DNA of 6,427 nucleotides from Candidatus Bathyarchaeota archaeon (GCA_030670015.1 DAOVCM010000054.1:1-6427); one strand, 5' to 3'. Counted from the first letter of the stretch, positions 1 through 6,018 are shown. The notes: generated from the letters alone by a model not told the origin. Program-made: numbers and translations.

Positions 1-166
1 ACTTCTCAGCGGGAACGATAAGGGGCTCAATGATAAAGAGGTAGATATCTCTAAGCTGTAGGACATTGCTCCGGTCGGTCTCCTCGAACCCCATCTCCCT
101 GAAGGCTCCAAGTGTATTCGCGCCTACTGGATCGGCTGTCGATAGTGTGATGCCAACGTTCCCCAA
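1..166 (-). CDS. Unrecognised protein, N-terminal 55 codons (runs off left edge)
   Basis: Reading the minus strand from a TTG at 166-164 gives an open frame to the window edge. It begins LGNVGITLSTADP, continues through GANTLGAFREMGFEETDRSN and ends with a hydrophobic stretch (LRDIYLFIIEPLIVPAE). The composition is protein-like and codon choice resembles the neighbouring GC-richer genes. TTG is the only ATG, GTG or TTG in this frame near the promoter. A GGGGTG element lies about 7 nt before it, and a TATA-like ATTATAAC (207-213) lies about 45 nt before it, which would give a leader of roughly 20 nt. No family is recognised and no motif identifies a function. It is divergent from the methyltransferase gene at 288, with 121 nt between the starts. 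The reading frame is fairly secure; the exact start is less so. Confidence 0.55.
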   Translation of the reverse strand, partial: MGNVGITLSTADPVGANTLGAFREMGFEETDRSNVLQLRDIYLFIIEPLIVPAEK

Positions 167-204
167 AATTGCACCCCTGAAACGAGGAATATGCCCCTTA
201 CAAA

Positions 205-214
205 GGTTATAATC
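205..214 (-). promoter_or_regulatory. TATA-like box for the left partial gene
   Basis: On the minus strand this reads GATTATAACC, an archaeal TATA-like element. Transcription about 26 nt downstream would begin near 184, leaving a leader of about 18 nt containing GGGGTG before the TTG at 166. The placement is inferred from spacing only. Confidence 0.4.
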
Positions 215-258
215 TTTATGATAATGTGGCGCGCTGTAGTAAATGGGTTGAGAGGTAT

Positions 259-266
259 CCTTTATC
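259..266 (+). promoter_or_regulatory. TATA-like box for the m5C methyltransferase gene
   Basis: CCTTTATC is centred about 25 nt before the ATG at 288. That is the distance from an archaeal TATA box to the transcript start, so transcription would begin at or next to the start codon. No ribosome binding site precedes 288, which fits a leaderless mRNA. Confidence 0.45.
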
Positions 267-287
267 TTCCCGGCTTCACAATCTACT

Positions 288-1658
288 ATGTCTCGTTATC
301 CGCCTGGACGGTTCTATGAGGAGGAGTTTGTCTTGCAGTGGAAGGCTTTGGCTCTTGCGATTGAGGCCCTAAGCTGGATAGAGCTGAAAAGGATAAACGA
401 GCGTCTCGCACTGAGGAAGACGGCCAAACAGCTGGATATCAGAGACGAAGCCATCCTGCGCCAGGCCTTCCGCCTCATCATGGAGGTCACACGGAGGCGT
501 AACGCCCTCGACCATCTAGCCGCTCAGGCCCTGGACCAGGAGAGTCTTGAGGACCTAAACCTAGGAGTCCGGAGCTTCCTCCGGATCTACATTTCCGAGG
601 TGAAGTATGGAGATATTACCTTCAAGGAGGTCGTGAAAATGGCCGAACTCGCGCGGGAGATATTGGGCTCGAGGGAGCTGTCCACTGTTGAGGAGGCCTT
701 GGACCTTATACCCCATCTGGATATCCAGTTGGAAGGCTTCTCCGATGACGAGGCGACAGCCCTCCGTACTTTCCATCCGGCTTGGTTTGTGAGGTACTGT
801 AGGGAACTCCTGGGGAGGGAGGAGGCTCTCCGGCTCCTGCAGGTACCGGATCTCCCAACCTACATAAGGATAAACTCGCTGAAGGGGGCCGAGGGAGAGA
901 TTCTGGAGAGCCTCAGACGGGAAGGGGTGGAACTGGAGGGAGATTCCGGACTAGAGCATGCCTTCCGGGTCGTCAATCAGACCTGCCCGTTGAATCTCCT
1001 TAGGACTTATCGGGAAGGCCTCTTCACCGTTCAGGACAAGGCGAGTGTCCTAGCCGGTCTGGTGGTCGCTCCGGAGCCGGGGATGACGGTGCTGGATGTC
1101 TGCGCCGCCCCCGGGATCAAAACGGGTCACCTCTCTCAGCTCATGGGAAACCAGGGTCTGATCCTATCGTTAGACTTCTCGGAGCGTCGCCTCAAGATCT
1201 GGAAGAGGGAGATGGGGAGGCTGGGGGTGGAGAATGCGGTTCCTATTCGGGGGGATGCCAGAAAGCCTGGAGCCTTCCCGGATGTGAAGGCAGATCTCGT
1301 CCTCGTGGATCCCCCATGCACGGGCACGGGGACTTTCAACCGGGTGCCCAGTGGGAAGTGGCGTCTCTCAAGGAGATCCATCAATAAGATGATGTCGATC
1401 CAGAGGAGGATCCTAGACAACTGCGCGGAGCACGTTAGAGAGGGCGGGAGCATCGTCTACTGCACCTGTAGCATCACAGCGGAAGAAAACGAGAGAGTAA
1501 TCCAGGACTTCCTACAAGTTCACTCCGAATTCAAGTTGATTAAGGCAAAGCCAAGGATTGGGCTGCCAGGGTTGATGGGTCAGGCTGAAGCTCAACGTCT
1601 TTACCCACACATCCACAGGTGCAACGGGTTCTACATAGTCAAGTTGGCTAGGAGCTAG
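288..1658 (+). CDS. RsmB/NSUN-family m5C RNA methyltransferase
   Basis: This 456-residue protein is an S-adenosylmethionine-dependent RNA (cytosine-5) methyltransferase. Residues 25-145 are helical with a NusB-like look (GVRSFLRIYISEVKYG at 93-108), as in RsmB. The Rossmann domain follows, with motif I VLDVCAAPG at 268-276, the SAM-ribose acidic region LDFSERR at 295-301, GDARK at 322-326, motif IV DPPCTGTG at 341-348 and motif VI YCTCS at 391-395. Cys394 matches the catalytic nucleophile of the family and Cys344 the cysteine that assists product release, so both are present and the enzyme should be active. The GFYIVKL ending (447-453) is the usual last strand. Length is normal for RsmB-like proteins. 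The target, rRNA or tRNA, cannot be read from sequence. ATG 288 is chosen because a TATA-like box 25 nt upstream suggests a leaderless message. An in-frame TTG at 333, 6 nt after GAGGAGGAG (318-326), is a possible second start. The gene is monocistronic, with the divergent partial gene on its left and the convergent transporter on its right. Confidence 0.93.
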   Translation: MSRYPPGRFYEEEFVLQWKALALAIEALSWIELKRINERLALRKTAKQLDIRDEAILRQAFRLIMEVTRRRNALDHLAAQALDQESLEDLNLGVRSFLRIYISEVKYGDITFKEVVKMAELAREILGSRELSTVEEALDLIPHLDIQLEGFSDDEATALRTFHPAWFVRYCRELLGREEALRLLQVPDLPTYIRINSLKGAEGEILESLRREGVELEGDSGLEHAFRVVNQTCPLNLLRTYREGLFTVQDKASVLAGLVVAPEPGMTVLDVCAAPGIKTGHLSQLMGNQGLILSLDFSERRLKIWKREMGRLGVENAVPIRGDARKPGAFPDVKADLVLVDPPCTGTGTFNRVPSGKWRLSRRSINKMMSIQRRILDNCAEHVREGGSIVYCTCSITAEENERVIQDFLQVHSEFKLIKAKPRIGLPGLMGQAEAQRLYPHIHRCNGFYIVKLARS

Positions 1659-1678
1659 AACCCTAAACGCTTATTGCA

Positions 1679-1697
1679 TTTTCCACCTTTTTTATTT
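1679..1697 (+). terminator. T-rich terminator of the methyltransferase gene
   Basis: T4, T6 and T3 tracts follow the stop codon by 20-40 nt. Archaeal RNA polymerase terminates on such oligo-T stretches without needing a hairpin, and none is obvious here. Confidence 0.5.
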
Positions 1698-1818
1698 GCG
1701 CGAGCAGGCCACTCGACAAAACCCAAAAATAAACCGTTTTCTAACCGCTAGAGGTCCAGAGAAACCACAAAACACAACAGAATCGAAAAATAGCCTAAAA
1801 GGTTAGAAACCCATGAGG

Positions 1819-1824
1819 GGAGGT
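1819..1824 (+). promoter_or_regulatory. Strong ribosome binding site GGAGGT of the mini-ORF
   Basis: GGAGGT is complementary to the usual archaeal 16S rRNA 3' end and sits 7 nt before the ATG at 1832. It is the best match at ideal spacing in the window, yet it serves only a 14-codon frame. Confidence 0.35.
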
Positions 1825-1831
1825 ATACAAT

Positions 1832-1876
1832 ATGGAAAAAACGTCTATTTTACAGATATATGGTTGCAAGGGGTAA
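1832..1876 (+). CDS. Possible 14-residue peptide or remnant of a broken gene
   Basis: The frame reads MEKTSILQIYGCKG and then TAA. Its support is the GGAGGT at 1819-1824 with 7-nt spacing, an upstream CGAAAAATAG (about 1781-1790) that could be a weak promoter, and a strong oligo-T run at 1957-1972 that would end a transcript of about 150 nt. Other frames close soon after the stop, so a single frameshift does not restore a longer protein. The last codons overlap a 6-bp inverted repeat (1860-1880). It may be a small peptide, the surviving start of a decayed gene, or chance. The peptide resembles no family I know. Confidence 0.2.
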   Translation: MEKTSILQIYGCKG

Positions 1877-1956
1877 CCATTTCTCCCAAGTATAGTTTTG
1901 AGTCATGATTTTCACTTAGATAAGTAGACATATCTTCGACTCCAAGACACTTAACA

Positions 1957-1972
1957 TTTTTTTTTAATTTTT
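1957..1972 (+). terminator. Oligo-T tract (T9-AA-T5), plus strand
   Basis: A run of nine T, two A and five T is a strong archaeal-type terminator. It lies about 300 nt beyond the methyltransferase stop, which already has a nearer T-rich tract. It is therefore either a backup or the end of a separate small transcript covering the mini-ORF. Confidence 0.45.
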
Positions 1973-2021
1973 AAGTTTAAAGGTTAGCGTTACTTCTCAT
2001 CCACTTGCACACTCAGGTAGG

Positions 2022-2028
2022 AAAAAAA
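2022..2028 (-). terminator. T7 terminator of the transporter gene
   Basis: Seven A on the plus strand give T7 on the transcribed minus strand, about 30 nt past the transporter TAA stop. That is the expected place for an archaeal oligo-T terminator. Confidence 0.5.
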
Positions 2029-2057
2029 GCTCTGGATTAAGTGTGTATACAACGTGT

Positions 2058-3254
2058 TTACGCTAAAGGGGGTTCGTTAGTTAGGAGTTTATAGATGCTT
2101 GTAGCTATTATCCCTGATAATCCAAGGAATATACCTACTGAGCTCCATCCGTAATATAAGAGCGCTAAGCCTCCGAGAACTGAACCCAAAGCCCAGCCAA
2201 GACTCAGCGCGGCTGAATTTATCGACATCATTGTACCTCTGACACTCGGCGCCTGCTCCAGAGTAAGGCTGTTGGTGGCTGTGAACCGAACACCTCCAAT
2301 TATGCTGAAAATAGGGAGTACAAGTATTGTTATCCATAGATTGGGTAAATTCATAAGACCAAAAAGAAGTAAGCTAACGATACTGAGAGTAAATACAACC
2401 ATCTTCTTACGCCCATACTTGTTGACCAAACTTCCCCCGAAATAGGAGCCGACGAAAACCCCGAATGCTAGACCAGAAAGCGCCAGAGAAGCTTGACCGG
2501 TGGATAAAAGGAATCTATCTCTCAGATATGATGCAAAATAAACTACGTTCCCTCCCCAAGCAGCGTGTGCTAAAGTATTTGCGATGAGACAGGATACAGC
2601 AGACCTAGAAGAAAAAATGGTTCGATATCCTTCTGTGAATTCGAGTTTCCTTTTTACTGACTGAGTGCTTTTGATGTTCGGTAAAACCTTCAACGCAATG
2701 ATAAGGCTCAGGAGAGAATAGGGGACAACGAACAATAGAAAGGAGTATTGCCAGCTCAATCTCCCAGTTAAAAATCCTATGATCTGAACACCCAAAAGGA
2801 AGCTTAAGGTTCTTAGACCGAATATTCTTCCTACTACCTTTGAACGATTATCTCCCGTGAAGCACTCTCCGATATAAGCGTCAGTCATTGGAGTGACCAT
2901 TGCTCCGGCTATTCCAGTAAGGGAATAAAATATGATGAGCAGACTGAAAGAGGGGACGGACCCACATGCGAATGCGAACAACGTGTTGAGTAAGAGGCCT
3001 ATTGTTAATATTTTTTTATAGCCATACTTTACGCTCAGCGCACCTATTATTAGCGCTGCCACTATACCGACAATTGATTTAAGTGTCCCAAGTTGGCCTA
3101 CAATGCTTATTGGGATGCTGAAATATTTCGCTATATCAATCAAGCCTACACTGATCACTATTGATATAGGGTCTGTCGAGGAGACCCCAAGAATTAGCGA
3201 TAAAATTAGTAACCAATCCTGATCCTTTTCATCCGGATGGGATATTAGATTCAA
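2058..3254 (-). CDS. Major facilitator superfamily transporter, 12 membrane helices
   Basis: The 398-residue product is almost wholly hydrophobic, with about twelve membrane helices in two halves. They are joined by a charged cytoplasmic loop near residues 192-212 (NIKSTQSVKRKLEFTEGYRT). The family signature between helices 2 and 3 is GALSVKYGYKK (71-81), and the matching site in the second half is GGSLVNKYGRKK (273-284). A glycine-patterned helix, SLGWALGSVLGGLALLYYGW (351-370), is typical of helix 11. Length is normal for a secondary transporter. Drug, metabolite or sugar export are all possible, and the substrate cannot be assigned. The start is TTG 3254; AGGTGG lies 10 nt upstream and a second AGGT 5 nt upstream, and no other early start is evident. 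The gene is alone on its strand, convergent with the methyltransferase and divergent from the secreted-protein gene. Its base composition is richer in A+T than the flanking core genes, so it may have been acquired. Confidence 0.88.
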   Translation of the reverse strand: MNLISHPDEKDQDWLLILSLILGVSSTDPISIVISVGLIDIAKYFSIPISIVGQLGTLKSIVGIVAALIIGALSVKYGYKKILTIGLLLNTLFAFACGSVPSFSLLIIFYSLTGIAGAMVTPMTDAYIGECFTGDNRSKVVGRIFGLRTLSFLLGVQIIGFLTGRLSWQYSFLLFVVPYSLLSLIIALKVLPNIKSTQSVKRKLEFTEGYRTIFSSRSAVSCLIANTLAHAAWGGNVVYFASYLRDRFLLSTGQASLALSGLAFGVFVGSYFGGSLVNKYGRKKMVVFTLSIVSLLLFGLMNLPNLWITILVLPIFSIIGGVRFTATNSLTLEQAPSVRGTMMSINSAALSLGWALGSVLGGLALLYYGWSSVGIFLGLSGIIATSIYKLLTNEPPLA

Positions 3255-3645
3255 TGGAGACCTACCACCTACGGGATAACTTTTTTTCCGATAATTTCGA
3301 TAAGTTCAATCTCATAGACATTGAGCATGTTGAAGATGAGATGTTACACACACGCCACAGCAAGCGTAAACTATGAAATGCTGGTATTTTACCTCTCACG
3401 AATATTCACCCTTATATCCGTTGAATAAACCATATAAATGTATCTTATTTCAAACAAATCACACGTTTATCTAAAGGTATGCATAGGGGGTTGATGGAAA
3501 TAAAGATTAAAGGGATTGAGTAACAAGCATCACAGGACTTGTAAAAAGTATTTGGATGCCACGTGAATACCTTGATTCCTTGTGCGTTTTCCGTTAGGAG
3601 CCCGCGAGTTTTATATCTTATAGCTACTTTCATTTATTGGTTGAT
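3255..3645. other. AT-rich divergent intergenic region
   Basis: This 391-nt gap separates the transporter start (minus) from the secreted-protein start (plus). Near the left end are the transporter's AGGTGG and possible promoter elements (minus-strand CGAAATTATC about 3291-3300 and ACTTATCG just beyond). Near the right end is the TATA box of the plus-strand gene. In between lie further TATA-like strings (CATATAAAT about 3430, GTTTATC about 3465) and a nine-codon frame MEIKIKGIE (3494-3523) after GGGGG. None of these is enough to call a gene. No repeat or RNA gene is recognised. Confidence 0.5.
3609..3618 (+). promoter_or_regulatory. TATA box of the secreted-protein gene
   Basis: GTTTTATATC is close to the archaeal TATA consensus. 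Its centre (about 3613) predicts transcription from about 3639-3640, a leader of some six nt before the ATG at 3646. This argues against the in-frame TTG at 3637, which would fall upstream of the transcript. Confidence 0.6.
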
Positions 3646-4146
3646 ATGAAAAAATTCAATTTATTTCGATTAATTGTACTGTTCTCGTTAATACTTGTAA
3701 TCCTTACCACCGTAATCACATGCTCAGCAGTTATAGCTCCAGAGTCTGGGGCGCCTTTCTCTATTGAGATTGAACCTGAGAAGTTGAGTGCGAAGGCTGG
3801 AGATGAAGTAACCTATCAGCTGAGGATTGTAGTCGAAGAAGGATTTAACGGGTCGATTGAACTCGAACTTGAGGTTACTGCGTTAGGTTACAGCGTCACA
3901 TTCGACCTTGAGACGCAGAATCCCCCGTATCCGAAGGAGTTTGAATATTCATTTACTATTCCATCTGACATCCCTGTTGGTGTGACAGCTGAGGGAGTTC
4001 TAAGGGGTACAAGCGGAGAACATGTTCAGGAGGAGCATGTGGAGATATCAATTCAGAGTTCAGGTGACGGCGGGGGAATATTGGGCTGGTTACTTCAGTT
4101 AATTAGTAACCTATGGAACAGTATCCTGAGTTTATTCGGATTCTAA
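3646..4146 (+). CDS. Secreted or membrane-anchored Ig-like domain protein
   Basis: The 166-residue product begins MKKFNLFR and then has a hydrophobic segment (about residues 9-31), a signal peptide or membrane anchor. Cys26 lies within it, but the preceding VIT is not a good lipobox. Residues 38-137 resemble the beta-sandwich repeat common in archaeal surface proteins (NEW3/COG1470-like): an opening FSIEIEPEKLSAKAGDEVTY (38-57), then GFNGSIELELEV, then SDIPVGVTAEGVLRGTSG (107-124), and a last strand HVEISIQ. A short GDGGG linker (140-144) leads to a hydrophobic, tryptophan-containing tail (ILGWLLQLISNLWNSILSLF, 145-164) that could be a second anchor or an amphipathic helix. No catalytic residues are apparent, so a structural or binding role outside the cell is inferred. 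ATG 3646 is chosen because the TATA box places the transcript start just before it. The gene is divergent from the transporter, and no clear terminator follows. Confidence 0.78.
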   Translation: MKKFNLFRLIVLFSLILVILTTVITCSAVIAPESGAPFSIEIEPEKLSAKAGDEVTYQLRIVVEEGFNGSIELELEVTALGYSVTFDLETQNPPYPKEFEYSFTIPSDIPVGVTAEGVLRGTSGEHVQEEHVEISIQSSGDGGGILGWLLQLISNLWNSILSLFGF

Positions 4147-4263
4147 AATAAACTATTGGTACACCTCTGAAATACCAGAAACCAATCTAAACTATCCTAG
4201 GTGATGGAGCAATGTCTCTATCGTCGTAAAGAATTCCTGTTTCGGGTACCCTTGTCACACTAA

Positions 4264-4270
4264 TTTTATA
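4264..4270 (+). promoter_or_regulatory. TATA box of the zinc-protein gene
   Basis: TTTTATA is centred at about 4267, which predicts a transcript start near 4293. That leaves a short leader containing AGGTGA (4305-4310). A perfect 8-bp palindrome, GGGTACCC, lies just upstream at 4244-4251 and could be a regulator site, though nothing else supports that. Confidence 0.5.
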
Positions 4271-4304
4271 CGTAGGCTTCGAGTTCGATAGGATAGAACA
4301 GTTC

Positions 4305-4310
4305 AGGTGA
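4305..4310 (+). promoter_or_regulatory. Ribosome binding site AGGTGA that decides the start
   Basis: AGGTGA is 5 nt before a TTG at 4316 and also contains the alternative GTG start at 4307. The same hexamer serves thrS at 6-nt spacing, which favours TTG 4316 as the real start. Confidence 0.45.
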
Positions 4311-4315
4311 GCCGA

Positions 4316-4522
4316 TTGGGCAAGATAGGAAAAGGAACGAAGTGCTCGGTAGCCAACTGCGATGAGGAAGCTGTTAGGTCCATATCCGGGTCCAAGGCAA
4401 AGGCAGCTGGGCTGGACGTCGAGGGCAGGCGGGCATATCTATGTAAGGCACACTATAAGCAGTTCAAGAAAGGAAATAAAAAAGATAAAAGGATAGAAAG
4501 ATGGCGCCACGGCGTCGTCTAG
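4316..4522 (+). CDS. Small basic zinc-binding-type protein of unknown function
   Basis: This 68-residue protein (71 if GTG 4307 is used) has four likely metal ligands: Cys10, Cys15, Cys43 and His46 in the pattern C-x4-C ... C-x2-H (KCSVANC and YLCKAHY). Between them is a conserved-looking AVRSISGSKAKAAGL segment. The tail is strongly basic (KQFKKGNKKDKR) and ends IERWRHGVV. I recall similar short uncharacterised proteins in other archaea but cannot name the family. A treble-clef or ribbon fold binding RNA is inferred from the metal pattern, charge and translation-gene neighbours. The start is TTG 4316, 5 nt after AGGTGA. GTG 4307 lies inside that element and has no ribosome binding site of its own. 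The gene has its own TATA box and is convergent with thrS, overlapping it by four bases. Confidence 0.75.
   Translation: MGKIGKGTKCSVANCDEEAVRSISGSKAKAAGLDVEGRRAYLCKAHYKQFKKGNKKDKRIERWRHGVV
4478..4490 (-). terminator. Likely thrS terminator inside the opposite gene
   Basis: The plus-strand lysine codons of the zinc-protein tail give, on the minus strand, TTTTATCTTTTTT, with further T-rich sequence on both sides. It begins about 30 nt beyond the thrS stop. That fits an archaeal oligo-T terminator formed by coding sequence on the other strand. This is inferred from position and composition. Confidence 0.35.
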
Positions 4523-4528
4523 CCGACG
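4513..4528. repeat. Inverted repeat over the shared stop codons
   Basis: CGTCG (4513-4517) and CGACG (4524-4528) flank a 6-nt spacer holding CTAG, which supplies the TAG stop of both convergent genes. A 5-bp hairpin could form in either transcript end. No T run adjoins it, so it is not itself a classic terminator. Confidence 0.4.
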
Positions 4529-5973
4529 AACTTAGGCCTTCTCTGAACGCTCACAGGCATGGGTAGCGGCCTATAGGGTTTGCCACGGACCTGTTTCCTG
4601 ATCCCTGAGACAAGCTCCTTTAGGGACATCTTGTGTATCACTCCGTCGGATCTTACGCGGACGGGAACCTTCTCGGCTCCCATCTCCCTCTCTCCTATGA
4701 CGATAATGTAGGGGATCCACTCTTTCTCCGCGTCCCTTATCTTCTTCTGTACCGTCTCACCTCTGTCGTCAACATCAGCCCTTACCCTGCTTCGCGCCAT
4801 CCTCTTAGCGTGCTTCATAGCTGCAGCAACATGGGCTTCGGAGACAGGTATAAACCGGACCTGGGTCGGGGAGAGCCACAGGGGAAGCATAGGCCTTCGT
4901 CCCTTCTCCATGTCCATGTGTGCCTTCTCTAGGAGGGCGTAGATGTCTCTCTCTATGGCACCGCTGGGGGAGCAGTGGAGTATAAGGGGGTGTTTTCCGT
5001 GGCCGTCCTCGTCCATGTAGGTGATGCCGTATCTCTCACCGTTCTCGACGTCGATCTGGTCGGTGGACAGAGCTGAAGCCTTATCCAGCGCGTCGATGAA
5101 GTTAAATTCGTACTTCAGGATGAAGTAGAAGAACCTCTCCTTCCACACTTCGACGAGAGCTGGCTTCCCGTGAAGCCTCACCAAGGAACGGATGAAACGC
5201 CTGTTCTTCCGGTAGAAATCCTCGGTCACCCTGATGCCGAGTTCATAGTCATCTGTATCTAGCCCAATTCCATTAAGGGTGTTCATGCTCAGCTTGAACC
5301 GGAGCTTGAACTCCTTCTTTGCCTGAGGCAGGTCGCGGCACATGGCGTGGACATCAGGCATAGTGAAGGCCCTGAGCCTCCGGAGGCCAACGAGTTCGCC
5401 TCGCTGTTCCCGCCTGAAGCTGTACCGGGTTAGCTCGTATATACGCATGGGCAGGTCTCGGTAGCTGATGTTAGCGTCGTGGGCCATGAGGAACTGACCG
5501 AAGCAGGCAGCGAACCTGAGGAAGTACCTTTTGTCGTCTGATTCAATTGTGTACTGGCGCGCTGGGAACCTGTTAAGGTATTCGGCCAGGGTGGGGTGGT
5601 TCATGTCATACATGATGGGCGTCTCGACGGCCATACCGCCGTAGTCCAGGACCATGCCTGTAACATAGTCCTCCAGCAGCGCCTTGATCATCCTACCCTT
5701 CGGGTAGTACCTCATGTTTCCCGGGTCCGAGGCAGGTTCATAGTCTACGAGCTCAAGGCTCCTCATCAGTCTGACGTGGGGGGGTTCCCGGTCAACGGCT
5801 CTCTTCTTCTTCTCCTCGTAGTCGGCGAACTTTCGGAGATTTCCGTAGCCTGTGAAGTCGAACTCCTCCAGTGGTTTGAGTTCACCTTCTAGGTCTAGGA
5901 CATGCCATTTCGACCTGAGCCTATCCTCTGCTTTAAGAGCCTCGGACACGACTTCCTGTTCTTTTTCACTCAT
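4519..5973 (-). CDS. thrS: Threonyl-tRNA synthetase, catalytic type without N-terminal editing domain
   Basis: This class II synthetase attaches threonine to tRNA-Thr in the cytoplasm. The 484 residues begin with the archaeal linker region (KWHVLDLEGELKPLEEFDF, 22-40), then LVDYEPASDPGNMRYYPKGR (75-94), motif 1 around AVETPIMYD (115-123), motif 2 around YSFRREQRGELVGLRRLRAF (184-203) and motif 3 SGAIERDIYALLE (337-349). The zinc ligands that select threonine are Cys157 (FAACFGQF), His209 (MPDVHAMC) and His333 (LILHCSPSG). The anticodon-binding domain runs from about 364 (LPLWLSPTQVRFIPVSEAHV) to the end. Full archaeal ThrRS is roughly 620 residues with a DTD-like editing domain of about 140 residues in front, which is absent here. 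An in-frame TGA lies 9 nt before the ATG, and AGGTGA (5980-5985) sits at 6-nt spacing, so the start is firm. Split catalytic and editing ThrRS proteins are known in Sulfolobus and Aeropyrum. Confidence 0.95.
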   Translation of the reverse strand: MSEKEQEVVSEALKAEDRLRSKWHVLDLEGELKPLEEFDFTGYGNLRKFADYEEKKKRAVDREPPHVRLMRSLELVDYEPASDPGNMRYYPKGRMIKALLEDYVTGMVLDYGGMAVETPIMYDMNHPTLAEYLNRFPARQYTIESDDKRYFLRFAACFGQFLMAHDANISYRDLPMRIYELTRYSFRREQRGELVGLRRLRAFTMPDVHAMCRDLPQAKKEFKLRFKLSMNTLNGIGLDTDDYELGIRVTEDFYRKNRRFIRSLVRLHGKPALVEVWKERFFYFILKYEFNFIDALDKASALSTDQIDVENGERYGITYMDEDGHGKHPLILHCSPSGAIERDIYALLEKAHMDMEKGRRPMLPLWLSPTQVRFIPVSEAHVAAAMKHAKRMARSRVRADVDDRGETVQKKIRDAEKEWIPYIIVIGEREMGAEKVPVRVRSDGVIHKMSLKELVSGIRKQVRGKPYRPLPMPVSVQRRPKFVG

Positions 5974-5979
5974 CTGGTC

Positions 5980-5985
5980 TCACCT
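5980..5985 (-). promoter_or_regulatory. thrS ribosome binding site AGGTGA
   Basis: AGGTGA is 6 nt before the thrS ATG. Its TGA is in frame with thrS, so the protein cannot extend further upstream. This is direct evidence that the missing editing domain is not a start-site error. Confidence 0.7.
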
Positions 5986-6018
5986 GTTCTTTCTTATTCT
6001 GGAAAGCGGTTGATGCGC

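Larger units (their letters stand above)
1659..2057. other. AT-rich intergenic gap between convergent genes
   Basis: This 399-nt stretch lies between the methyltransferase and transporter stop codons. It holds T-rich transcript ends for both genes, a 14-codon mini-ORF with a strong ribosome binding site (1832-1876), a 6-bp inverted repeat (ATGGTT at 1860-1865 with AACCAT at 1875-1880), a second plus-strand oligo-T run (1957-1972) and two short copies of AAAGGTTAG (about 1798-1806 and 1978-1986). No longer coding frame, tRNA or insertion-sequence ends are seen. It is clearly more A+T-rich than the methyltransferase gene. Confidence 0.6.

Noticed and set aside
3494..3523. Nine-codon frame MEIKIKGIE after a GGGGG run
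   Set aside because: Too short, the G run is only a partial ribosome binding site, and there is no terminator or conservation evidence.
3445..3633. A 62-codon minus-strand frame starting with ATG, divergent from the secreted-protein gene
   Set aside because: It has no ribosome binding site, it would cover the TATA box of the plus-strand gene, and its peptide resembles no family.
4244..4251. GGGTACCC palindrome upstream of the zinc-protein promoter
   Set aside because: A single 8-bp palindrome is expected by chance at this scale, and no second copy was seen to support an operator.
4203..4262. Nineteen-codon frame starting MEQCLYRR after AGGTG
   Set aside because: AGGTG directly abuts the ATG with no spacing, and the frame ends at the TATA box of the next gene, so it is probably chance.
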